Shown in pieces: positions 43,540 through 54,648 of a stretch of 64,000 nt of DNA. The notes beneath the pieces are model-generated. The model was given only the letters and a program-made list of their open reading frames with translations, made no database searches and was not told the DNA's origin. The translations under genes and the position numbers were made by a program. The stretch lies in assembly GCA_947044405.1 (NCBI GenBank), contig CAMRHE010000021.1, positions 9,780,501-9,844,500 of the forward strand, read 5' to 3'. The stretch is from Leptodactylus fallax. Taxonomy: Eukaryota; Chordata; Amphibia; Anura; Leptodactylidae. Within the stretch, counting starts at the first letter, position 1; the number at the start of each line of letters is the position of its first letter.

Positions 43540-44480
43540 ATAGTGCTCCTTCACATCTGCACCCTGCTGTGTGCCCAAATGGCAGTTTATGCTCACATGT
43601 ATGACACTGTTGTACCCAGGATAATGTACTTAGCAACACCATATGTGGGTATAAACTGCTGTTTGGGAACAGCCGGGCACAGAAGGGAAGGAGCGCTATT
43701 TTGGTTTTTAGAGCACAGTTTGGTTTTTGGACACCATGTCACTTTTGCAGAGCCCAAGAATTGACAGTAAAGTGGAATCCGCAGACATGTGACCCCATTT
43801 TGGAAACGACACCCTTCAAGTGGTGTAGCGAGCATTATTAACCCTTAAGTGTTGCATTCTTTTAATTTCCAGAAATGAATGTGCAGATGATAATGAAAAG
43901 TTAAAAATAACATTTTTCCATAGATACACCATTTCAGTGCCCGATATGTTGTGCCCAGCTTATGTCTGCAGAGACACACACTCCAAAAACTGTTAAGTGG
44001 GGATCCCGGGCACAACAGCTTTTGGAGCGTTCATCTCTGATACAAGCCGGGCACAACATATTATGCACTGAAATGACGTATTCCTGGAAAAATTGTCATT
44101 TTCACCTTTGACATCAGCTGCGTATTCATTTATGGATAATAAATTATAGCAACACTTGGGGGATAAAAATGCTCACTGTACCCCTGGATAAATTCCTTCA
44201 GGGGTGTAGTTTCCAAAATGGGGTCACATGTCAGGGGATTCCACTCTACTGGCATTTCAGCTCTGCAAAAGTGCAATGGCGTCCAAAAACCAAACTGTCC
44301 AAACCTATGCTCCAAAAACCAAATAGCGCTGCTTCCATTCTGTGCCCAGCTGTGTCCATACAGCAGTTTATACCCACATATGGCATTAAGTACGTTACCC
44401 TGGGTACACCAGTGTCATACATGTGGGCATAAACTGCAGTTTGGGCACACAGCAGGGAACAGAAGGGAAGGAGCACTATG
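43540..44480. repeat. large palindrome inside the 5.1 kb element
   Basis: The centre is near 44010. Left-arm landmarks 'tatgtgggtataaactgctg' (43643), 'gtgaccccattttggaaac' (43790) and 'atttcagtgcccg' (43931) reappear complemented in reverse order at about 44070 ('gcactgaaat'), 44210 ('tttccaaaatggggtcac') and 44365 ('cagtttatacccacata'). The arms are made of the same vocabulary as the 390-bp repeats. Each arm is about 470 bp. Confidence 0.75.
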
Positions 44481-46149
44481 TGGCTTTTGGAGTGCAGATT
44501 CAGATGTTTTAGATCTGGGTGCCATGTTATGTTTGCAGAGCCTGTAAAGTACCATAACAGTGGATTCCCCAAAGGAGTGACCCCATTTTGAAAGCTGCAC
44601 CCCTCAAAGAATTTACCAAGGTGTGTAGTGAGCATTAGTATTCCAGACGTGACTGCACAGCAGATGGGGAAAAATGAATAGGTAAGCTGTGCGGAGTGCA
44701 TTAGTAACACCAAATTCCCTACTATTTCCCCAGAAGTTCCTATTATTGGGGGGTCACTCTGGGGGTCACTTCTGCTTTATTTTCCCTCATAAGCTCTAAA
44801 TCTGGTTTGTCCCCTTATATACGCTCGCACAACTTATACATTCCCTTCCTGCTGCCAGCTATGTTCTAATGATTTGGCGATTTTTGGGGTTTTTGTCTTC
44901 ACATTGTAAAAGCTATATTTTCTTTATTCCTCTGGTGATGTAGCCATATGAGGGCTTGTTGTTTGCGGGGTGAGATGTATTTTGTAATGACATCATCTTT
45001 GGGCGCCTATAACTTATTGAATAAATTTTATTAACTCTTTCTTGGTGAATTAAAAAAAAACCCATTAATTCTGGCACTGCGTTTTACCTTTTAAATTTTT
45101 CACCATGCAGCATAAAGCATAAGTAACATGTTACCTTTATTCTACGATTACGATTACAGAAATACTTAATTTATATTGTTTTTTTATGCGATACTAATTT
45201 TGCAGAACAAAAACCCATTTGGGGACATAAATTAATTGTTTTTGCATCACCATCTTTTGAGATGCGTAACATTTTTATTTTGTGGTTTACAGAGTTGGTT
45301 AAGGGCTTATTTTTTGCGGGATAACCTGTGCTTTTTATTGGTAGTGTTTTTGGGGTACATATGACTTTTTGATCTCTTTTTATGGCTTATTTTGTAAGGT
45401 GAGATGGCAAAAAATCATTACTTTTGGTGGGTTTTTTCAGTTTTTTTCCCCCAACGTTCACCATGTACGATACCAAATATGCATTGTTTTTATTAATTTG
45501 TAGGTTTTTTTTTATATAATTCATTTTATATAGGAAAAGGGAACTTTTGGGGATTTATTCTTTTATTAATTTTTTCAAAGACTTTATTTTATTTTTTTTT
45601 CACTTTTTTTTTTATTTTTTCATGTGTCCCATTAGGACACCTGAGCCAGCAATGCTTTGATTGCTGTCTCTGTACTATAGACTGCAAGACACGAGCATAC
45701 ATGTGTCTTGCAGTCTATACAGGAAGTCAGCGCTATGGAGACACATAGTGCTGACTTCCGAAGGTCTCGACAGGATCAACCAGGTAGTGGGGTCTCCAGG
45801 CAGCCTGGAGTCACTGGGCAGACCCCGGGCTGCAGATTATAGATATCGGCACCACCCGATCTCAATGCGGGGGGTGCCGAGGGGAGTGGCAAGATGGTGG
45901 AACCCCTTAGATGCCGCAGTCATGTTTGACCGCGGCATCCAAGGGGTTAAAACCTCCGATCGAAACTCAGTTCTGACCAGGGGTTATGGAGTAGGGTGTT
46001 AACTGTCCGTTACAGCTAACTCCTGGTTCCGATGCCGCCCACTCAGAAAGTGAGCGGGTGGCCGCCCTAGGGCGTAGTATTACGCCCTGTTGCACGAAGT
46101 ACCAAGCGCACAGAACGTAATCGTACGTCCAATGTTGTTAAGGGGTTAA

Positions 46150-46480
46150 AGTGAAAGTGCACGTATAAGCACCTCTGTTTCAATCAGTGATATCTCAAAA
46201 TCTATGTGAGCTACAAGATTCTTGGTATTAAAACAAAAACAAAATCGCAGCTCTAGCCCCCATGGCTCTGGAGCTCAAGCCGTTTAAAGTTACAGTGTCA
46301 GTGAATGTGTTCTACTCGGAGAGAACAGTAATACACTTAGCTGAAGCCCCAAGTATTGCTCGTCCAAAACTGTAAGCGGGGGGGAGGAGGGCTAATCTGT
46401 CTATCCTGTTTTTAGTTTCAGTTCACATTCTATAGTTTTATGCTTTTTTTCTCTATTTCTGTGGTACTTTAAAGGAGGGC
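46150..46480. other. unassigned sequence
   Basis: No feature recognised. It contains 'cgtttaaagttacagtgtcagtg', which might be a TTAA-MITE piece. Confidence 0.3.
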
Positions 46481-46762
46481 TAAGATTCCCTGCTTATAAA
46501 TAATAATGCACCCTTATAAATAATAATCCCTGCTTATAAATAATAATGTCCTCTTATAAATAATAATGCCCCCTTATAAATAATGGTTTCCGCTTATAAA
46601 TAGTCCCCCTTATCAGTAATAGTTCTCCCTTATAAATAGTTCCTTCTTATAAATAATAGTCCCCATTATCCGTAATAGTCCCTCCCTTATAAATAATAGT
46701 ACTACCTTATACGTAGTTCCCCCTTTTAAATGATAGTCCATATTATTTATAAGGAGGGAAAC

Positions 46763-47705
<943 letters not shown>

Positions 47706-47999
47706 ACTTATAAGGGGGGAACTATTATTTATATGGGGAACCTATTATTTATAAGGAAATTAACTACTATTTATAAGGGAGAACTATTATGAGGGAGAAG
47801 CATATTTTTAAGTGGGCTATTATAAGGGGGGCTGTTATTTATAATATTTCCCCATGATAATAGCCCCCTTATAAATAATAGTTCATCCCTTATAATAGCC
47901 CTTCTTAAATATAATAGTTTCCCCACTACAAATAAATACCCCCTTAAAAATAAAATGTCCATGTTCAGAAATAAGTACCCCCTCAGCAGTAATTGCATA

Positions 48000-48575
48000 A
48001 TTATTTTTTAAAAACAAAAAAAAATCTTATACTCACCTTACCGTGACCCCGATGAGTAGAGCAGCTGACACCTTTTCAAATGCCTCAATTTCTAGCCATA
48101 GTGTCCTGTTCTTTGCCATAGTGCCATCTTTGCCCCATTTACAAAAAGCCCCATTATTTATCAGTGAGCCATCATTAAAAATCGAAGCTTACGAAGTGGA
48201 ATTTGGTCCGAATTTCAGGAAATATTCGATTCACATCGAATCCTGATTTCCTCACACTTTGTGGTAACGAACAGCACAGCTCCGATCAGGGGTTTTAACC
48301 CAAAGGGGTTCCGCCATGCTACATGTCCCCCTCGGCATCCCCCGTGGCAAGATTGGGGGATGCTGACAGGGCCAGCATCAGCACCCGGCGTACCTGGGAA
48401 AGTGTCAGGGCTCCATGATAGTGGTCGGGGGAAAGCCTGATTCCCCGACCGCTGTACATACTGCTAATGGAGAGGGGCCTGGCCCCTTCTCATTAGATGC
48501 CAGGTCAGGGGAGGTGATTAAAAATAAAAAAATACTGATACTCACCTGTCTTCCGGCCGGTGACTGAGGTCCTGC
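48000..48575. other. unassigned sequence with MITE-like segments
   Basis: Includes 'ttatactcaccttaccgtgacc' (48030) and 'aggggttttaacccaaaggggttcc' (48289), words seen at ends of other GC-rich repeats here. No paired ends, no gene. Confidence 0.35.
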
Positions 48576-48579
48576 TCCC

Positions 48580-48978
48580 CACTGTGCCACTTTGATTGGG
48601 CCCCAGTGGCCACGTGGAGGGCGCCAGCGTAATGATTTCATCGCGCCCCACGTGACTGCTGAGGCCCAATCACAGGCCCCAGCAGTGACGTCTGGGGAGC
48701 AGGACCTCAGTTGCAAGGAAGAAGAGGAACGAGGAGGACGCTGCAGACTGTCGGATACCCAGATACTGCCAGATACACACCTTACCTCACCTCTTCTGGG
48801 TATCCGGCAGTCTGCAGCATCCTCCTCGCTCCTCTTCTTCCTTGCGACTGAGGTCCTGCTCCCCAGATGTCACTGCTGGGGCCTGTGATTGGGCCTCAGC
48901 AGTCACGTGGAGCGCGATGACGTCATTACGCTGGCGCACTCCACATGATCACTGGGGCCCAGTCACAGTGGTACAGTG
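48580..48978. repeat. GC-rich palindrome, two arms of about 179 bp
   Basis: The left arm (48580-48758) and right arm (48800-48978) are imperfect inverse complements around a 41-base spacer. Landmarks: 'tgggccccagtg', 'gcgccagcgtaatga', 'cacgtgactgctgaggccca', 'ggggagcaggacctcagt' and 'ctgcagactg'. A third inverted copy of 'actgaggtcctgctcccc' lies just left at 48563. The 98-103 codon frames are fold-back readings. Probably the core of a MITE; the outer ends are not defined. Confidence 0.75.
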
Positions 48979-49010
48979 TTTGTTATTTTTAATCACTTCC
49001 CCTGGGTCCC

Positions 49011-49056
49011 TGATTATTATACTCTGGCGTCTGAGGACCCCAGAGTATAATAATAG
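49011..49056. repeat. ATTATACTCTGG hairpin module
   Basis: ATTATTATACTCTGGCGTC then GAGGACCCCAGAGTATAATAAT forms a stem of about 17 bp. The same module occurs twice in each of the hAT-like copies at 25217, 31469 and 50194. Here it stands apart from a recognisable hAT end, with 'cacttcccctgggtccctgat' beside it as in those elements. Confidence 0.7.
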
Positions 49057-49059
49057 CTC

Positions 49060-50185
49060 CAGCTCTAGAGGGGTGGGGGTTTAAACACTTTTTTTTTAAC
49101 TTTTTTTTTTTACATTTTTTTCTTTTTGTTCCCATAGGGGATTGAAGCAGCGATATTCTGATCGCTGCTTCAATGAGTATAGCTGCCGAATAGTAGCAGC
49201 GGCACCCCCCCCTGAAAATGTGACGGGGGGTCAGATTGGGACTCCAATATATAATAAAATCCCTGAGATGTAGCTCAGCTCTGACCAGGGCCATTACATA
49301 CAGCTGACATCTCTAACAAACCACAGTGGCCATATTGTATTTCACAGATTTTGCCATATACATTAATAGCTATTTACCCCTCTATACTCCCATTGAGCAC
49401 TCCTCCACTAAGAGGAAGTTAAAATTGGGCCACTTTCTTCAGTGCCATTAAGCACCAAAAAATACTTGTGCACTTTAACTAAAGAGTTCCAGAAGTACAG
49501 GAAAGAGATTCAAGCCTTGTATATGGTACTTCATGGTGTCGCTCTCTTCATGGCAAGTCTTCTCTATTCTTCTTTATGCCCACTTCTCTCTTGCCTATCT
49601 GTACCATAATATCCACCCTCCCCATGTTCCTTTTTTGTTTGACTAAATCCATCCATCCATTACTTACCTTATATACTGACTTAAAGCAGGCTGACTCTGT
49701 AGGTTGAGTCCAGTATCTCTAAATCAATTTCAGGTTACCTATGTATGGGGAAAGAGGGGTTGGGGGTAAAATCATGAACTCTGGTGCAGGTCCAGGCCTG
49801 GCGCAGGTGACATGATGCAGTGACATCATCTCCTGTGCCGGGGCGTCCTTCACATCACTACAGCTCCTTGCTCTGTCATAGGCTTAAACTTGTATGTGGA
49901 GCTCTCCAGGGCATAAAGTCTGGTCCCTGGATCCAGGGGTCTCTGCATCCATAGGGCTTGATGCAAGTGCACCATAAAGCAACCCTGGTTATATCCCTCC
50001 AGGGAGCAGTAAAGTATAATAACTTCCAGAGTGCAACGCTTCATTGGACTGCCTGGTTGTCAGATTAACCGCCTTTATAGAGCATTTATGGTACCAGCTG
50101 GTATTTGTCAAATTGAGTATGCTGGATCGACAGGCCCAGCTGCAACATCTGTGGAAAAATGTGTAGTTGGATAATATATGGAATC
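49060..50185. other. unassigned sequence
   Basis: 49100-49310 resembles the GC-rich right end of the 5.1 kb element ('attgaagcagcgatattctgatcgctgcttcaat' region with small hairpin, 'ctctgaccaggg'). 49330-50185 is unrecognised. Confidence 0.35.
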
Positions 50186-50193
50186 TGTATGCC

Positions 50194-51317
50194 CAGTGGC
50201 ATAACTAGGAATGGCTGGGCCCCAAGGCAAACATTTGACATGGGGCCCCCCCAAGCTGCCGCCCCCAACCCCCCCAAGCCGCCGCCCCCAACCCCCCCCC
50301 TGCGCACACTATTATGCCCCATAGTGGCCCCTGCACATGGTATTATGTCCCATAGTGGCCCCTGCACACGGTATTTTGCCCCATAGTGGCCCCTGCACAT
50401 GGTATTATGCCCCATAGTGGCCCCTGGACACGGTATTATGCAGCATAGTGGCCCCTGCACACAATATTATGCCCCATAGTGGCCCCTGCACACAGTAGTT
50501 TGCCCCATAGTGGCCCCAGCACACAGTAGTTTGCCCCATAGTGGCCCCGACACACAGTAGTTTGCCCCATAGTGGCCCCTGCACACAGTAGTTTGCCCCA
50601 TAGTGGCCCCTGCACACAGTAGTTTGCCCCATAGTGGCGCCTGCACGCAGTAGTTTGCCCCATAGTGGCCCCTGCACGCAGTAGTTTGCCCCATAGTGGC
50701 CCCTGCACACAGTAGTTTGCCCCATAGTAGCCCCTGCACGCAGTAGTTTGCCCCATAGTAGCCCCTGCACACAGTAGTTTGCCCCATAGTGGCCCCTGCA
50801 CACAGTAGTTTGCCCCATAGTGGCCCCTGCACACAGTATTATGCCCCATAGTGGACCATCCATGAACGATTATTATACTCTGGGGTCTTTTCAAACCCCA
50901 GAGTATAATGATCGGAGACCCAGGGGAGGATAGAAACATAGAAAACACTGCAACTAACCTCTTCCTCGCTCCGGTGCACTCCCGTGCGCTACTTCGGCCA
51001 TCTTCAATGTCGGACCGGATCTTGCGCGATCCAGGCCGGCGTCGCGACGCATAATGAAGTCGGCTGACGTCTGGGACGTCACCAAACAGGCCCGAAGCCT
51101 GCGGAGTGGCGGAGAGGTGAGTTACAGTGTTTTTTATGTTCGCTCACCTCCCCTGGGCCCCCGATCGTTATACTCCGGGGTCTCAAAAGACCCCGGAGTA
51201 TAACGATAGCAGTGATTGTGGAGTTCGCGGTAGCGACTGCCACAGGGCTCCGGGCCCCGTAATGTTCCTGGCCCTGTGGCAGTCGCTACCACTGCTACCC
51301 CGGTAGATACGCCCCTG
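50194..51317. mobile_element. intact non-autonomous hAT-like element with minisatellite (copy C)
   Basis: The ends CAGTGGCATAACTAGG and (complemented) CAGGGGCGTATCTACC form short inverted repeats. The 8-bp duplication TGTATGCC flanks the element exactly (50186-50193, 51318-51325). Contents left to right: GC-rich lead, 18 units of a 31-bp minisatellite (50286-50860), hairpin module (50869-50912), CpG-rich segment with 'cgtcgcgacgcataatgaag', second hairpin module (51166-51208) and a 23-bp-class inverted repeat 'gtagcgactgccacagggc'. No transposase. It depends on a hAT transposase in trans. Confidence 0.9.
50286..50860. repeat. 31-bp minisatellite, 18 units in perfect phase
   Basis: The unit is GCCCCATAGTGGCCCCTGCA then CACAGTAGTTT. 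The landmark GCCCCATAG recurs from 50316 to 50843 at exactly 31-bp steps without indel. Left units have GTATTATGC, central ones GTAGTTTGC, so a variant spread through the centre by local duplication. All minus-strand phases lack stops, giving open frames up to 170 codons with a 31-residue period; these are not proteins. Confidence 0.93.
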
Positions 51318-51325
51318 TGTATGCC

Positions 51326-51514
51326 TCCACCCCCAACTGTATGTTATTTTATATCCAACCTAAAGGTGGCCCAAAAGGGTACTAGATCCTCCCCAATTGT
51401 ACAGTTTTCACCAATAAACATATGCCTTCACTTCAATATTCTAATCAGTTACATTTGTCCTATCATCATAACATCACTTCATTTACACATTGATTCCAAC
51501 AATACCTGCTTGGT
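51326..51514. other. unassigned sequence
   Basis: Short AT-rich gap between two transposons; nothing recognised. Confidence 0.35.
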
Positions 51515-51629
51515 GCGTTATTTTTTTCTTTGTCAGTGGATGTATGTATTTACGTTAACAAAAATCAGTAAGCATGAGTAACTTAAAGTAATTGTTTTCT
51601 TCATGACTATCAGTCTCACATATTATTGT

Positions 51630-53010
51630 GGAGGAATTTTGGCCCCCCTTTTTTTTTTTTTTACAATGTTGCTTAAGTTTATTGAGGTTCTGTGGATGAA
51701 CTTAGAAGTTGTCCACTTTCAGACCAATATTGAGAGACAAATATTATTGTATGTATAATATAAAGTTGTACAATTTTCCTATATACTCTCTGTATCAATT
51801 CCTCATGGTTTTCTAGATCTCTGCTTATTGTCATTCATTCTGTTACTTCTAATGGATAAAATTCTGACCATGGTCATGTGATTTTTGGTCTATGGTCATG
51901 TGATGGATACACAGGTGCACAACTCATTACCAGGCAGATGTCTGATTACTGTGCTGTGGCTATACTGAGCTGTGTACCTGTGTGCTCATCACATGACCAT
52001 GGACTGTAAATCACATGACCATGGTCAGAATTTTATCCGCTAGAAGTAAGCAGAATGAATGACAGCAAGCAGAGATCTAGAAAACTAGAAATAGAAACTA
52101 AGAATTGATACAGAAAGTATATTGGGAAATTGTTCAACTTTTTATTATACAAACAATAACATTTGTCTCTCAATATTGGTCTGAAAGTGGCCAACCTCTT
52201 TAAGGTCCAACCACAGTATTTCAATTGGTTTGAGGTCTGGACTTTGACCAGGCCATTGATTAACAATTTGATTATTTTCTTTTCCAGTAATTCTGTTGTA
52301 GATTTGGTGGTGTGTCTGAGATCATTGTCCTGTTGCATGACCCAGTTTCATGTTCACATTTAGAATAGAATACTTTGGTAAACAGAGGAGTTAATAGTTG
52401 ACTCAAGGAGCACAGGTTCTGTGACTGATAGAACCTGCAAGGAGCACAGGTTCTATCATCTACCCCCTCCACCTCCATGCTTGACAGTTGCTATAAAGTG
52501 TATGTACTGATATGCTGTGATTTGTATTCATCAAATGTGCATCTTTGCATTGGGGCAAACAGCTCCACTTACCTTTCTAAAGGACATTGTTGCAGAAATT
52601 TTAAGGTTTGATCAGATACAACTTTGCAAACTTAAGCCACCTTGGTATGTTCTTTTTTTTTTTTTTTTTTTTTTTTAGAAAAAGTTATGCTTTCCCCTGG
52701 TAATCTTCCAAACAAGTCATACTTGCTCAGCCTTTTTATAATTGTATTGTCATGAACTTGAACATTTACCATGCTTACTGAGACCTGTGGAGTTTGAGAT
52801 GTAGCTCTTGGGTTTTTTTGCAATTCCCCTCAGCATAGCACACTCTGACATTGGGATCAATTTGTGGGAATGTCTACTTCAGGGAAGATTGACAACTATC
52901 TTGAATGTTTTCCGCTTGTGAGTCATCTTTCCTACTGTAGAGTGATTGACTTGAATTATAGCAACAATTTCTAATCCAGGTTTATTGCTGATGGCTTTCC
53001 TCCTCGGCAT
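51630..53010 (-). pseudogene. Tc1 transposase relic, interrupted
   Basis: It starts MPRRKA at 53010 and passes through an N-terminal segment with VNHSTVGKMTHK (helix-turn-helix region) and NVQVHD. The catalytic part has QQDND-like sequence near 52338 (MQQDNDLRH in the 52033-52338 frame) followed by QTSNQLKY in place of the usual NPIE motif, so the last catalytic residue is damaged. A poly-T of 27 bases interrupts at 52651-52677, and the MITE at 51706-52199 splits the C-terminus. Confidence 0.7.
51706..52199. mobile_element. palindromic MITE nested in a Tc1-like element, 494 bp
   Basis: The arms AAGTTGTCCACTTTCAGACC and (complemented) AGGTTGGCCACTTTCAGACC extend inward through 'aatattgagagacaaat', 'gaccatggtcatgtgat' and 'agatctctgctt'. 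The right flank is TTAA (52200-52203), the left flank TTAG (51702-51705), one base decayed. Transposase-related sequence lies on both sides, so the MITE arrived later. Non-coding. Confidence 0.75.
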
Positions 53011-53335
53011 TGTGTTAATACATGCCTAAATTATCCAGACCGTCAGACTTCCAAATTTTTAGGTTTTATAGAGGGACTCAGGCTTGCTTAAAGGTATTTG
53101 ATTAGCAGCACCTGGCTGCCACTTAACCACTTTATTCCTATGGAAGCAGTAAAGTTTTACTCTTTTTCTCATATACTGCTTATGTATTTGGGTCTAGTTT
53201 TATAAAAAGAAATAATGACACAGTGTAATCTCTTGTATGTTATTATTCATCTGAGGTTGTAGTTACCTGATGTGTTAAGGACCACATGTTTTTTTTTCTT
53301 ATGCCGTGATTTGTAAAACCATAGAATTGTTTGGC

Positions 53336-53689
53336 ATGACATTAATATCCACTCCAATTTGCTTTTAGCCCCACCTCTTCCTTTTGGACCTGATTCTACT
53401 ATCATGTTTCCTTTACACGGAAGAGAACCACAAGGCTTAACTGTAGTAAATCTCCTCCAATATTGAGACTTTGGTGTTATTATCAAGTACACACTAAATT
53501 ATGAATAACAACAGTTATTGATCAACACAATGTCAGGTTTCAAGATTTTCTCCACATATACAATTCTACAACCTTGTCACTTTTGGTGACATTTTCCTGC
53601 CAACTGGGTTGGAACCCTGGTTTCTAAACCTTCCAACACACCCAAAAGTATCTTGTCTATGCATTCTCACTTTAAGCCCCATAGTGTAC
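53336..53689. other. unassigned sequence
   Basis: Sequence between a Tc1 relic and the L1 fragment; no separate feature recognised. Part of it may be earlier L1 ORF2 sequence too decayed to read. Confidence 0.35.
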
Positions 53690-54300
53690 AACAACAAGTG
53701 GAAGGAAGAACTTGGAATATAATTCTCAGACCCAGAAATATGTTTTATTCTCACAGACTCCCATGGCTTCTCCAAGTGCACTAGGATTCAGTAGAACTTC
53801 TTTAAATTGCTCACCAATTTGTAAAAATTCCTGATAGTTCTTCATGCCATGGATAATAACATGCCAAATGTCTTTTCGAGATGCAATAAAGCAACAGGAT
53901 TACTTTCCCATGTCTGGTGGCAGTGCTCTCTCATCAAATCCTTCTGGAAAGAAATAGAAACCTCTCTAAACCACATATGTTCTCCAAACCTTATCAGGAA
54001 CTGATTGTGGAAACCCAAATCAGGCAAGAACAACCTGCTTATCTTCTTGCTGTCAACAGCAAAACTACTCCTTTATACACATTGGAAGAATTCACAACCC
54101 TCAAATATACAACAATGTGGAAAAACGTTTCTAAAATTAACAGAGGAACTAGTCCATTGGAAAACCTCAACCAGAGAAAAATACCTGGAAATCCAGTCTC
54201 CATTGAACATTTATGTAGGATACCAATCTCTTCCCATCAATAACAATTTAAGAGACAAAGTGCATCCTCTCTACAACCCTGTCTAAAGCTAACACTTATT
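53690..54300 (+). pseudogene. L1-type ORF2 C-terminal fragment
   Basis: The plus strand reads WKEELGI, then a segment with SKCTRIQ and NFFKLLT (about 53700-53815). It continues LLSHVWWQCSLIKSFWKEIE (about 53900-53960), which has the pattern of the ORF2 C-terminal region (H.WW.C..I..FW.E), and LLIFLLSTAKLLLYTHWK (about 54035-54090), matching the following L..AAK..I...WK segment. Stops and shifts occur throughout. No endonuclease or reverse transcriptase domain remains. The related but better preserved copy is on the minus strand at 58492-59000. Confidence 0.65.
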
Positions 54301-54646
54301 GGTACCATCCTCCCTCAGCATTATTCATTCAACCTAGTGTAAATAAGTCTTTCGAGCTTCCACCCAGACCATGTGGATATTTCCCTCCCCACCCTTTCCC
54401 CATCTTTGCCTTCTCCTCCCCATCATCAATTTGATAAGAATTAGGAGTAATCAAAATTGTGTCAAACTCATTTTTTTCCATAAAGAAAGATTGGAAACTA
54501 AATCCAGAAGTGATAATATGGGGGATTAAAAAAGTGGAGGTACATGCAATGAGGCTATCAAACATTGTACCGTGGAGAGAAACCACCATAGATGAATGTT
54601 GCTTATGCCAAAAGGACATTACCAATAGCCAAGAGTGTACTAGATA
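54301..54646. other. unassigned sequence
   Basis: A plus frame reading through 54459-54645 is open but has no recognisable family and continues into the Tc1 terminal repeat. It might be residual LINE sequence. No gene is claimed. Confidence 0.35.
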
Positions 54647-54648
54647 TA

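Larger units (their letters stand above)
41036..46145. mobile_element. 5.1 kb TTAA-flanked non-autonomous element
   Basis: TTAA sits at 41032-41035 and 46146-46149. The ends are CCCCTTAAGGACACAGTCC and (complemented) CCCCTTAACAACATTGGAC, an inverted repeat of about 8 bp with weaker similarity beyond. Inside come: a left arm, direct repeats of about 390 bp (41600-43100), a large palindrome (43540-44480), AT-rich sequence with poly-T (44900-45640) and a GC-rich right end with small hairpins ('tgtcttgcagtctata', 'gtcagcgctatg'). No transposase is present. The frames at 41673-44713 are readings of the repeats. Confidence 0.7.
51515..53335 (-). mobile_element. degenerate Tc1-like transposon split by a MITE (family Tc1-d)
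   Basis: The minus strand keeps the order of a vertebrate Tc1 element. At 53250-53335 there is a leader ('catctgaggttgtagttacct', 'gtaaaaccatagaatt'), a start codon at 53010 (ATGCCGAGGAGGAAAGCC), transposase pieces to about 52200, and after the MITE a continuation at 51630-51705 ('gaggaattttggccc', 'tttattgaggtt'). The terminal repeats are eroded, so both outer limits are approximate. Many stops. Confidence 0.7.

Noticed and set aside
41673..44713. A cluster of similar 60-155 residue proteins on both strands
   Set aside because: They follow the direct and inverted DNA repeats of the TTAA element and have no consistent start, frame or strand.
50286..50860. CRISPR-like array of 31-bp repeats
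   Set aside because: The units are head-to-tail with no unique spacers, lie inside a hAT-like element with an 8-bp target duplication, and the surrounding genome is vertebrate.
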